DNA of 64,000 nt from assembly GCF_048564905.1 (NCBI RefSeq), contig NC_133004.1, positions 43,568,105 to 43,632,104 on the forward strand, written 5' to 3'. The stretch is from Vicugna pacos. Taxonomy: Eukaryota; Chordata; Mammalia; Artiodactyla; Camelidae. A model generated the notes under the pieces. That model ran no database searches, had not been told where the DNA came from, and saw nothing but the letters and a program-made list of their open reading frames with translations. A program made the position numbers and the translations under genes. Shown one piece after another: positions 49,516 through 60,165 of the stretch. Positions within the stretch are counted from its first letter, which is position 1. Each line of letters begins with the position of its first letter.

Positions 49516-50218
49516 GTTATATACCTAGGAATGAAATTGTTGAATCATGAGGTAACCCTATGTTTTACTCTACCAGACTGTCTTCCATAGCAGTAGCACC
49601 ATTTTACATTGCTACTAACAGTGTATGAGGGTTCCAGTTTCTCCATATCCTCACCAATAATTGCCATCTGTCTGTTTTGTCACGGCCCTCCTTGTGGGTG
49701 TGAAGTGGTATCTCATGGTTTGAGTTGCATTTCCCTGTGGCTGATGTTGAGCCTCTTTTCATGTGCTTATTGGCCATTCGTATATCTTCTTTGGAAGGAA
49801 TGTCTATGCAGATCCTCTGCACATTTTTGAAGTGGTGGTGTTTTTTATTATTAAATCTTTATATATTCAGAATACTATACCTTATCAGCTGTCTGATTTG
49901 TGGATATTTTTTCTCATTTTGTAAATTGTCTTTTTACTTTTTTGTTAGTGTCCCTTAATCACAAAAGTTTTAAACTTGCAGGTTCAGTTTGTCTATTATT
50001 TTCCTTTGTCACTTGTTTTAGTATCATGTCTAATACACACAGTCTATTTTAAGGGCTAGTTTAGGCTTCCTCGCAATGTAGAGGCCTCAGCACTAATGTA
50101 TATTAAAGCTTTAAACTCTTCCTGGATACTGTGAAGACTTTAGAACACTTTAACTCTGTTTATTCACCTCCTAACTTAAATACTGTTCTATTAATATATT
50201 TTAATTCTGTATACATTT

Positions 50219-50340
50219 TGTTTTGTTTGGGGCAGGTAATTAGGTTTATTTATTTTATTTTTAATGGAGGTACTGGGGATTGAACCCAGGACCTCATGCA
50301 TGCTAAGCACACACACTACCACTGAGCTATACCCTCCCCC
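50219..50340 (-). repeat. Vic-1-like SINE in RNF216 intron 3
   Basis: Reverse tRNA head (TAGCTCAGTGGTAG; GGTTCAATCCCC). The direct repeats TAATTCTGTATACATTT (50202-50218) and TAATTCTGTATAGATTT (50341-50357) are its target-site duplication. It interrupts an antisense L1. Confidence 0.93.
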
Positions 50341-51075
50341 TAATTCTGTATAGATTTTTTTAAAGCCTTACTTTTTTTTTGTTTTGCGTAGTCACTATTC
50401 ACTTCACCTTCTCCAGATATTTATCTTTTTTTGTTTTTCTTCATTCCCTTTTGCATCGCTGGCCTTAAAATGAGATTTTTTATTCTATCTGAAGAACACT
50501 CTTTAGGATTTTCTTTACAGTAAATCTGATACAAAATTCATTGTGACAGTTATTTTCTTTTAACACAAGGAGGATATTATTCCAATATTTTCTGGCTTCC
50601 ATTTTTCTATTGAAAAGTCAGTCTTTTTTTTTTTCCTTTGAAGGCGGTATGTGCTGCTTCTTTAAAATTTTATCTTTGTATTTAATTTCTGCAGTCTTCC
50701 TATGCTATATCTAGGTCTTTGTTGTTTGGGGTTTTAAAAATTCATCTTGCTTAAATCTTCAGAACTAAAATCAAGCCACTGTTCTTGAATATTTGGATTT
50801 TATCTTCAAATATTGCTTCTTATCTCTTTCCTCTTCTAGACCTTTAGTTACATAATTGGTAAAACCTTTTCACTGTATTCTTTATGTCTTCTATTCTCTT
50901 ATCTATTTTCAGTCATTTTGTATCTCTGTGTCTTATTCTGGCTATTTTCTTCTGACCTGTGTTTAATTTCACTCATTTCTTTCTTCATCTATGTTCATTA
51001 AAATGCTATGCCCCATCCATTGATTCCTAATCTCAATTATTGTATTTTTCCATTCTGGAATTTCCATTTGATTGT

Positions 51076-51183
51076 TTTTTTTTTCTTTCTTTAAAAAAGA
51101 TATTTTTAATGGAAATACTAAAGATTGAACCTAGGACCTTGTGCATGCTAAACACACACTACCACTGAGCTATACCCACCCCA
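51076..51183 (-). repeat. Vic-1-like SINE, diverged, in RNF216 intron 3
   Basis: Reverse head with TAGCTCAGTGGTAG and GGTTCAATCTTT; more diverged than its neighbours and bounded by T-rich tracts, so its ends are not certain. Confidence 0.82.
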
Positions 51184-52009
51184 TTTTTTTCTTTCTTTCT
51201 AACAATTTCTAGTTCTCTGCTGAAATTTTCAATCTAGTCTTTTTATTTCCTTAAACATGCTAAGCATGTCATTTTAGAATCCATATCTGATAACTTCACT
51301 GTCTGAAGTCTCTGTTGGTTTGTTTCTGATGTCTGGTGCTTCTCTTGTTTCGATTTTCTGTTATGTTGCATCAACTTCTTTTATGCCTGGTTATTTTTTA
51401 TTGAGTGGTAGTCATCATTGTATATGAAAATTTTGAGGTTCTAGATGATGTTGTCTTTCTTCAGAGAGGGCCCACATTTGTTTCTCAAAGAAGGCTAGGG
51501 AGACCGACAATCTCAGATTCAGGTATTTAAACTTTTGAAACTAGGATTTAGTTCCGGGGAGACCCAGCATATTTCCAGTTTACCCTTATTGCAAGGATTC
51601 ACCATAGAACTTGAGATTTACCAGACCTCCTCCCCATGGTGAGTTCTGGATTCCAGTTTTTGTGCACTTAGGTCTTCAGTAAGGATATCAGAAGTTTTGC
51701 TCATTTTCTCATTCTTCAGCCAGGTCTGAGATTGGCAAATGCATCTCTAGAGGAAACGTATCCCAATGTGGGGCTTATTTTGCTGGATTTCTTCCTCCTG
51801 AATCCTGTCCCCCTTTAATATATCTCTGAGGCTTTCAAGTAGATATTTTGGTTTTGCTTTCATATTTTGACCAGGGTTTCTGCTTTTACTTAATAGAAGG
51901 GTTGATTTGTATGATCTAGCATGGCATTCCTAGAATCAGAAATCCACTTTTGTGTCTTTACCCATGTGCTTTCTGAACCATTGTGTTCCAGTAACTCTGC
52001 ATTATATAC

Positions 52010-52337
52010 AGGTATTATCTTGTTTTATTGTCCTTGGCTTTAGTGTACTTCACAGATAATGCATTTTTTTTTTTACAAATTACAGGTTTGTAGCAACCTT
52101 GCATTGAGCTAGTCTTTGGCACCATTTTCCTGGTAGCATTTTTAAAAATTAAGTATGTGCATTGTTTTTTTAAACATAATGCTATTGCACACTTAATAGA
52201 CTGCAGTGTAGTGTAAACGTAACTTTTATATGCAATGGCAAATGAAAAAATTTCATGTGGCTTGCTTTATTGGGATATTCGCTTTATTGCAGTGGTCTGG
52301 ATCTGAACCTGAAATGTCTCTGAGGTATGCCTGTAGT
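52010..52337 (+). repeat. Tigger1-derived DNA transposon (internally deleted)
   Basis: Left end TTTTATTGTCCTTGGCTTTA... and GGTTTGTAGCAACCTTGCAT matches the Tigger1 5' end. The right end AATGCTATTGCACACTTAAT, TTTATTGGGATATTCGCTTT and TGAGGTATGCCTGTA matches its 3' end. The transposase gene between them is missing, so this is a non-autonomous remnant of about 330 bp. Confidence 0.85.
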
Positions 52338-53459
52338 TGATTATACAGTTGGATTTTGCCTAGTGAGTCTATTTAAAGAGACTTTTAAATTTACTAGGTA
52401 AATTGATCTCATTTATATTTATTAATGTGACTATGATAGTTTTTAATTCTCTCACAGTATTTAATGTTTTATTTTTTATTACTTTTAAAAAATAACCTTT
52501 CACTGTATTCCCTGCATCTTTGAGGTTTTGTTTTTATTTATATTGGAAGCGTATGTTCTTGCTTATCATTTGAAAAGTTTTTATCTTTAGGTTTTTTTTT
52601 TTCCTCGGTTTTTTTTAGTTCTTCTAGTGCGTGCTTCTATACTTTTCAATGCTGTCCTTACATGTGTCCTTACATTGATTTATAAGTTTAAGTGTATCTT
52701 TGGGCCCTTAGCTTCTCCATTTCCCTTCCCAACTTCTTGATGGTTACCTTATTTCTACAAAATCATCATTTAAAACATTTATATTAAATAATTATTTCAT
52801 TACTTCTCTGTTCTTCCTTTTCTCATTCACTGTTTAGTACTGATTTCATCGTACGTGTCACTCATCTACCACTTCTTCCTTTTTCAGTAGTTAGGTATTA
52901 GTACTTTGAATGCAGTTGAAGTTTTCCTGGACCAGCTCTTTGTAGGCAGTTACATTGGGGAAAGGCTCAGGCACTATTCTTGACTATCAGGAATTCTCCT
53001 TCCTTGTGACAGAGAATGTTGGGGCAGGGGGGCAGGACGGTCAGCAGATGTTTGCACACATGCACATATACTTATTTGGCCTTATTTCTTACTGCTTGTC
53101 AGAGATGTATGTCATCATTCTGTCTAACCTTCTCAGAAAATCTTTGCTACCAAATGGGGTGGAGATTCCCATTTTTCCAAACAAGAGATTGCTATTTTTG
53201 CTCCACAGAGCACACCATCTACTTTGGAAAACTCTTTGCCTTTCTGAAGCTTTTTCTCCCTTGCCTGAAATCTGGTTGTACTTCCCTCGCTGCATTCATC
53301 AGCTCCTCATGTATATTGTGATTTGGGATCACAAATGTCTGCTGGTTTCATCAAAGATTTTCAGTTCTGTGTCTCATTCTCCTCTCTGGATTGGGGTGAT
53401 TTCAGAGAAGGAAGGATCAGAGACATCTTTATTCTGCTACCTTAAAATTAGGCATTCCA

Positions 53460-54320
53460 CTTTTTAAATTTACAAGTAACACGTGATTATGTTTTCTATA
53501 GATATCGAAACAATTAGATAAAACTGAAGTCTCTCTTCACCAGCCCCTTCTGCCCCAGAGATTTCCCAGAGGAAATGTTGTGCCAATTTGGTGTGTATCC
53601 TTCTGGCTCTTTTTCTTTGACTTCCTATGTATGTATATGTGTGTGTGTGTGTGTGCGTGCACACACACATGCTCACATATATATATGCTTTTAGAAATGG
53701 TATGTTTGTGCTGTTTGGTTTTGTTTAAAGAATGGAATTACTGTATGTATGTATTGTTTTGCAACTTTTCTTCACTTAATAACATTTCTTGGTGAGCTTT
53801 CCATTTCATCACATATAGATACCTCTTTTGAGGGGAGGAGAATTGGAGAGTATTTGTAGAGCAGATAAATAATAGGTTTACTTCACTGTTCTCCTGGGGA
53901 CAAACTTCAGAATGTCTCCACTTTTTTCCCTTTTATGTTAGAAGCAGTGTAGCAGTGAATATCCTTGTATATGCCTCCTTTGTATACATAAGAGTTTGTA
54001 GAATAGATGTGAAAAATAAATTTATAAATCATAAGGATATATGTTTTAAAAAAATAAGTTATACCAAATTGCACTCCTAAATTCACCAGCAGTGAATGAT
54101 AGCGTGAAAGTTCTCCCACATCTGTACCAGTGTTTGACATTATCTAGCTAAAAAGTTGTTTGCCAGTCCTATTGAGGGGTTGGTGAAATCTTGTTTCAGT
54201 TAGCATTTTGCTGAATTACTAATGGATTTAGATTCTTTTCATGTGTTTATTAAACATTTCTCATTCCTCTACTGTGTTGTCATTCTTTCATTATTTTCTC
54301 TACTATGCAGTTATTTTTGC
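53460..54320 (-). repeat. Antisense old L1 3' sequence with microsatellite
   Basis: Reversed L1 phrases (ACAAGTAACACGTGATTATG, TTCTTCACTTAATAACATTT, TTGCTGAATTACTAATGGAT). A (GT)n/(AC)n stretch lies at about 53638-53668. Confidence 0.55.
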
Positions 54321-54583
54321 TTTAGTGTTCTCAGGTGAAATTGTAACTCAGATTATAACTCAAGCCTCAATCTATGAATGGCTACTTTGATTCTTAGTTA
54401 CTATAGTGTGATCAAATTTCAATGTTAAGATAAACATGAAGAATAGGTTTTATGGGGGAGAGTGTTTTTGTTTTTGTTTTTGTTTCTTTCCTGTCCTACC
54501 TCAGAAGCTCAGTATAAGTACATGAGGAGATACAGACATAGGAAAAATTGAATTGTTGTTATTAAAATTTCATTTTTTCTTAG

Positions 54584-55441
54584 ACAAATAAACCTCAGAC
54601 CTCAAGACCCAATCTCATCAAACCAGCTGCTCAATGGCAAGATCTCAAAAGATTGGGAGAAGAAGGGCCTAAAAAGCCTAGAGCATCCTTTGAATCAGAT
54701 AAGAATGGCTATTTTTCCGTGTGTAACAGCTCATTGTTTGATTCTGGGGCACAGGATGATTCTGAGGATGACTACGGTGAATTTCTAAGTCTTAGGCCTC
54801 CTGCAGTTTCTGAATTTATTAAGCCAAGTGGTCAAACAGAAGGAGAATCCAAGCCTGGACCCAGTCATAACCAAGCAACAAGTGACATTGTCAACCCCAG
54901 ATCAGAGCAGAAAATTATTATCTTGGAAGAAGGTAATCTTCTTTTTCCAGAAAGCGATCCTTTGGACACTCAGAACCAGTCATCTGAAGACTCAGAGACA
55001 GAGCTCTTATCAAACCTGGGAGAATCAACTGATATCCTAGATGACCAGGCCATCGAAGAAGACTGCTGGTTAGACCATCCTTACTTCCAGTCTCTGAACC
55101 AACAGCCCCGTGAGATAACAAACCAGGTTGTTCCTCAGGAGCGGCAACCTGAAGCAGAACTGGGCCCACTGTTGTATCAGCGTGAGCCCCCAGGATCAGC
55201 TTTTCCAAGACCAGCTTTTCCAAGACCAGAACCCCAGCAGGATGGGATTCCAGGCCCCTCTTCTCCTCAGCCTGCCCATCCTCTGGGAGAGCTTGAAGAC
55301 CAACAATTAGCAATAGATGATGAAGAGCCAGGTCCAGCCTTTCCGCTGCAAGGATCTCAGGAGCCCAGTTTGGAAAACCTTTGGGGGCAAGAGTCGCCTG
55401 ACATGGATCAAGAACTCATTGCACTATTAGTGAAAGAAACA
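54584..55441 (+). CDS. RNF216: RNF216 exon 4 (large exon, with internal alternative acceptor)
   Basis: 858 nt (286 codons, residues 68-353), phase 0 at both ends, ending GAAACA|GTAAGT. The first 57 codons (54584-54754, TNKPQ...DSGAQ) are exactly the segment that separates the long and short human isoforms. An internal acceptor (GGGGCACAG|GATGATTC) at 54755 would skip them in frame. Further on is a second SUMO-interacting-like core, IIILEEG (residues 178-184), and the well-conserved block [25 protein letters not shown] occurs twice in tandem (residues 273-282) where human has one copy as I recall it. The region is acidic, rich in P, Q and S, and predicted disordered. Confidence 0.97.
54755..55441 (+). 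CDS. RNF216: RNF216 exon 4, short form from the alternative 3' splice site
   Basis: Use of the CAG ending at 54754 starts the exon at [10 protein letters not shown] and removes 171 nt without changing frame. The human reference proteins of 923 and 866 residues differ by 57 residues at this very point (established knowledge, from memory). The tract upstream of this acceptor (TGTTTGATTCTGGGGCACAG) is only moderately pyrimidine-rich, which fits an alternative site. Confidence 0.8.
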
Positions 55442-56374
55442 GTAAGTTTCATTGTGATAAGTAAATAATTACAGACACTGAATATACTAAGTTTCCTTTT
55501 GTTGCAGAAACATTGTATGTGTGGACTTCGTTTTCCTAAGGGGTGTATAAACTTGATTTGTAGAATAAAAGGAAAACTCTGAAGATAATGAAAGTTGAAT
55601 CAGAATTCCTTAATCTATCCTTATCCCCCCTGCAAGCCCTCTGGGATTCTATCTGCAGATCGTAGATGCCCTGGTGCTGTCATATTAGCAGTCTGTCCAG
55701 TTTATAAAAAGGAATTGTGTTAACTCCAAATTCAAACCCTGAAAGCAGGTTAATAAGTTATCTAGAGCTGCACTGTCCACTGTGGTAGCCTCATTTGGCT
55801 ATTTAAAGTTAAATGTCTTACAATTAAATAAAATTTAAATTTTCATTTTCAGTGGCACCGAATTTTAAGTGCTCAGTAGCCACATGGGGCTGAACAGCTG
55901 CCATATTGGAAAGCACAATATAGAACATTTCCATCTTTGCATCATGTTCTGTTAGATAGCACTGATCTAGAAGTAATGCAGGGCTTCACGGGCTGCCGTT
56001 TACCTTTGAACTGTCTTTTAACCCTTCTTCCCCCAGGTTTTTTCATCTGGTCCAGTTGGTCCTGTGCTGCTTGAGGGTATACACTAGGAAGTGCTTTATT
56101 TGTCTTTAGACTCCCTTTACCTGGGCAGAGATGTTCAGTATTTATTGAAAGAATGAAGAATGGGCATGCAGAATGGGAGTGCAGGACCAGATGATCTCTA
56201 AGGACTTTTCTAAATTTTGTATTTATGTAGACACATAAATCTGAGCACCTTGTGTTTTGTTTTAAGCCAGACACAAACCTGCTTTCCTAGTTTTTAGTCA
56301 TTTTATATGTTTTTTACCATCTGGTTTTTATTGCAGTTTGAGACATAAAATGTAATGTTTTTATTTCTTTCCAG
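55442..56374 (+). other. RNF216: RNF216 intron 4
   Basis: A short intron of 933 bp (GTAAGT donor; TTATTTCTTTCCAG acceptor). It contains a hAT-Charlie-type DNA-transposon remnant at about 55765-55972 and otherwise unremarkable sequence. Confidence 0.9.
55765..55972. repeat. hAT-Charlie-type DNA transposon remnant in intron 4
   Basis: Starts CTAGAGCTGCACTGTCCACT and ends TAGATAGCACTGATCTAG, with GTAGCCACATGGGGCTGAAC inside: the two-ended layout of a common mammalian hAT MER element. TCTAGAG/CTAG ends suggest both termini are present. Confidence 0.7.
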
Positions 56375-56451
56375 GAAGTAAGATTTCCAGATGTAGCAAA
56401 TGGGTATATTGAGGAAATAATTCATTTGAAGAATTACTATGATTTGAATGT
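56375..56451 (+). CDS. RNF216: RNF216 exon 5
   Basis: 77 nt encoding residues 354-378 ([20 protein letters not shown], then YYDLN) and the first two bases of the next codon, before GTAAGT at 56452. It matches the human stretch [20 protein letters not shown] closely. The exon leaves phase 2. The following exon, expected to begin with the coding for CNFLLENPDYPK, is not found before the right edge. Confidence 0.96.
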
Positions 56452-56474
56452 GTAAGTATACCAGCATGCCTTTC

Positions 56475-56800
56475 TTTTTTTTATTGTGGTAAAATATACA
56501 TAACATAAATATTTACCATTTTAACCATTTTTAAGTGTACAATACAGTGGCATTAAGTATATTTACAGTTTTGCACAACATCACCATCATCCATCTCCAG
56601 AACTTTTTCATCTCCCCTAACTGAAACTCTGTCCTCATTAAACGCTAACTTCCCACTCCCTCTCCCAAACCACTGGCAACCACTGTTCTACTTTCTGTCT
56701 CTGAATTTGACTCCCTAGAGACCCCATGTAAGCGGAATCATACAACATTTGTCCTTTTGTGGCTGGCATATTTCACTTAGCATTGTGTCTTTTTTAATCA
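56475..56800 (-). repeat. Antisense L1 3' end in intron 5
   Basis: TTATTGTGGTAAAATATACA, CATTTTTAAGTGTACAATAC, AACTTCCCACTCCCTCTCCC, ATTTCACTTAGCATTGTG in reverse L1 order. It begins only about 20 bp after exon 5. Confidence 0.85.
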
Positions 56801-57070
56801 TCTTATTAGAAGAGTTCTAATTTTAGTTGTATACAAAGTGTTTTCTTGTAGAATCCTGCTTACTTATAGAATTAAAATGTTTAGTAAATTCTGAGCATTG
56901 ACACTACCTACATTTTGGTCAAGATATTAGAAGGCATTTTCTCCCCTATGTTTGTAACAAAATATTCTGCAACTACTCTGCCTATTTGGAAAAATGTTTG
57001 AAAGTGTTTCTTTAGTTTTTATTATAAAGATGGTAAGTGTATTTTTTTAAATAAAAGTATCCCAAAGAGA

Positions 57071-57150
57071 CATGCTGTACACCAGAAATTGACATGTGGT
57101 AACTGATTGTACTTCAATAAAAAATAATAATAAATAAAAATAAATTTTTA
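57071..57150 (+). repeat. Very short L1 insertion with target-site duplication
   Basis: Only the last bases of an L1 (CATGCTGTACACCAGAAATT ... ACTTCAATAAAAA) plus an A-rich tail. Flanked by AAAAGTATCCCAAAGAGA (57053-57070) and AAAAGTATCCCAGAGA (57151-57166). Confidence 0.85.
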
Positions 57151-58439
57151 AAAAGTATCCCAGAGAATACAAAATGAAAAATAAGTCTCTTTTCTCTAAG
57201 ACTTTTTCGCCTCCTTCTAATCTGCAGAGGTGGAAGGAACAGTTGTGAATTTATAAATAAGAGTAGATATTGAACTTAATAAAATCTTCAACTAATGAAT
57301 ATAGATTATTAATTAAACAAAAGAGTATACTAAACCTCTGTCCTCAAAGATTATATGCTGTACTGTAGAACTCAGCCAAGGATGAGTGGGAGCTGGCTGC
57401 TGTGACCAACGGGGAAGGGCCCCCTTTCCCAGGTCAGTAGCCCAGAGGAGGTTCTTTTTTTAGTATAAAGACACTGTTGGTTCCATTGGCAGCCTTGTCT
57501 ATCCCCTCTGTCCAGAGGCAGCCACTGTTTTTTAAACCAGGGTCAAATCAAGGTTTCATAATGTATTTGTCTCTTTAGCTTCTTAATCCAGAGTAGGCCC
57601 CTGTTAACTTTTTTTTAATGTCATTGTCTTTTTTCCCCTGTTATTTTTTAACATTAAAAGTTGAAAGACTGTAATATTAACACCCTGTATCCACCACCTA
57701 GATTATTATCTGCCATTCTGCTATAAGGAAGATTTTGCCTTTTTATTTTCTCTTGCTTTTTTTTTTAAATCACTTTTTTGTGATTTTTTTTGGTAGACAT
57801 AAAGGTTTTAATAAGTGGTGTTTTATAATCAGTTATAGTTGTTTTTCTTCTTGATACTGAATCATCCTAAATTTGATGGGTAGGAGCTTCCTCAGATGCA
57901 CCTGTGTCTTTTTGGCATGACTCCATTAGTCTTTGAGCATGTCCTTGCTTTCTGATATGCCAAGTTACCCCAGGCTTACCTTGAACTTCTCTGCCCCAAA
58001 CCTGGAATCTGTCATTTTCCCAAAAGCCAGGTTTCTTAGAATAAGGTTTGGTATTTATAACTAACATCTTGGGGTTAGACTTACTCATCATCACTACTAG
58101 CCTGTCATAACTTCTAGGACCTTTCAAGAGACAAACCAAGAATATATGTTTTTTTGTCACGAATTTTTATTCATAATTTCCCATTCAAATTTAACAGTAA
58201 GATTTTTTCTCAGTCTTTACAATTTTTTTATATTTGTTTTTTCCACTAAAAACTTAATTTCTAATAACATTAATATATTTTTTCTTTTATCCTACAATAC
58301 GTATAAAATAGTTTAAATATTATAGTACCAATGTTACTGCTAATAATAACTACTGAGTGAAATAAACAATATTTTATAGTTATATTTACACTTAATGTAT
58401 ATTTCACGAAACCATATAGTTAAAATGTGTAGACTGTAC

Positions 58440-60165
58440 TGGGTTGTAGATTGATGATGTTGGTCAGTTCTGGAAATTTTGTGGCCGTTACCTCATTAAA
58501 TAATTTCTTTGCCCTTTTCTCTTTCTTCTGTCTTCTGTAACACTTTTCTTCTCCCCCTGTCCTCCATGGCTCTTAACTCCATCTCTTTTTCTCTTGAGAT
58601 GCATTCCAGGTGATTTTTCAGATCTAACTTCCAGCTTACTGTCTTTTCAATGGGGTATAATCTTCTGTTAAATCCACCTGTTATGATTATGATTTTAATT
58701 TCAGTTTCTATTTTTTTTTCGTTTCTAGTATTTTTATTTTTTAATTCTTCTGGCTGTTTTTCTAGTGTTTTACTTTTTGTTTGTATTTTTAATCCTTTTA
58801 GTTCTTTGGGTACAATAGTCATAGCTTCTTTGTGTTCTGAGTATGATCATTCTGACATGTGAATTTCTTGTGAATCCCATTCTGTTTCTGCTGGTTCTCA
58901 TGGTGTCCTGTTCACTTGTGTATTTTGTAGAATTTGACTGTTATCTCATTACTTGAAATCTTGATAGAAATGATTCCTTCAGGGAGGATTTATTTTAACT
59001 TTTGTCATGTCCTTAAGGGTAATGTCAGTCTAGTACTACTTCAGGTTGTTGTCTGAAAGTTTTATCTTACCCGGATAGTAAGAATTTAGTCCTGAGTGAG
59101 GACTGAGTAATCGTCACAAATCCTCAGGAGTTTTGTCTTCCCCTCCGTCCACTCAGCATCAGTGTTAAGATGTGCTTTTCCGTATGGTATCTGAACTTTT
59201 TCTCTTAACCTGTATGCCCTGTGAAAACTAAGGGCTTAAACTATTAGGATCAACAAATGCCCTCAGGAAAATCTGGATTTTATGTTTGGCTTACTTCTCG
59301 GAGGTTTCTGTTTCACTTAGGTTTGGGCTCCTGGAAATTCCTTACTAGTTTAAATATATTGGTGTACTTTAAAAGTTTTATTTTATCATTTCATTCATCT
59401 TTCTTAAAATTTTCAATTTGGAGACTCCCTGGGTACTTAATCTTCCATCCTGCTGGAAGGGGAAGCTATTTCGTTATTTTACATGCCATTTATTCACTCT
59501 TCTCAAACCTTTCCTCCATATTGTATATAACATTTTTTTTTTTGGACTGTAACGCACCTACAGAAAAAAGGCACAAAATGCACAGGCACAAGATGCACAG
59601 CTTAATAATTCATCACAAATCAAACATTCATGTAACCATCACCCAGAAATCTGAAAGAAATAAAACATTGCCACCATCTTTGAACACTGTATGAAGATTT
59701 CACGTAGTCTATTCTTTTGTGACTGGCGTTTGACACTCAGCATTATGTTTGAGGTTCATCCGTGCTTTGTATAACTATAGTTTGTGCATTTTTGTTTCTG
59801 TGTAATATTCCACTTATATCAAAATATTATAATTAGGTTTTTCCCTCTGCTTTTGATGGACATTTGGGTTGTTGTCACTTTCTGGCTATCACAAATAATG
59901 CAGCTATATACATACTTGTACATGCCTCATAAGCTTCCAGTCTTCACTAGAATTGGCCTTCTTTACCAATATCTTAAAGCAGAAATTTTTTTATTTTATT
60001 TTTTAAGTTTGGTCTTGTTTCTCATCTTTTGGGGGATTGGTTTGCAGTTACTAGAAGTGGAAGTGCTGTTTCATTCTAAGCTTTTAAAGTATTTTCTTAG
60101 CTGAATCACTGTACTGTACACCAGAAGTTAACACAACATTGTAAATCAACTATCCTTCAATTAAA
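58440..60165. repeat. L1-like antisense tracts and a short sense L1 tail
   Basis: 58440-59300 (GTTCTGGAAATTTTGTGGCC) and 59540-60095 (CATGTAACCATCACCCAGAA, GATGGACATTTGGGTTGTTG) look like reversed L1. 60097-60165 is a short sense tail (ACTGTACTGTACACCAGAAG ... CAACTATCCTTCAATT). 57170-58430 and 60170-61100 hold only AT-rich sequence without a recognised feature. Confidence 0.6.

Larger units (their letters stand above)
47500..51000 (-). repeat. Antisense L1 tract, interrupted
   Basis: Decayed ORF2-like text to about 48760. Then a reversed L1 3' end at 48800-49147 (ACCATGAACCTACTTCTGTC, GAGTAATGCAGTATATGAG), resuming after the LTR at 49516 (TATATACCTAGGAATGAAAT ... GTATCTCATGGTTTGAGTTG). It continues past the SINE at 50219 with less certain sequence. 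Confidence 0.7.
46683..54583 (+). other. RNF216: RNF216 intron 3
   Basis: 7.9 kb, GTGAGT donor and TTTTTTCTTAG acceptor. It holds a composite sense Vic-1 SINE (46999-47257) and antisense Vic-1 copies (47351-47480, 50219-50340, about 51076-51183). Antisense L1 of several ages covers about 47500-51000, with a MaLR LTR (49148-49515) inserted in it. A Tigger1-derived DNA element (about 52010-52337) and L1-like antisense sequence (about 53460-54320) follow. The parts 51200-52000 and 52350-53450 hold no feature that I can name. Confidence 0.85.

Noticed and set aside
52955-53467. 170-codon open frame in RNF216 intron 3, the longest outside RNF216 exon 4 except frames in GC-rich or pseudogene DNA
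   Set aside because: It resembles no protein that I know and lies amid L1-like intronic DNA; its composition looks like a chance or LINE-antisense frame.
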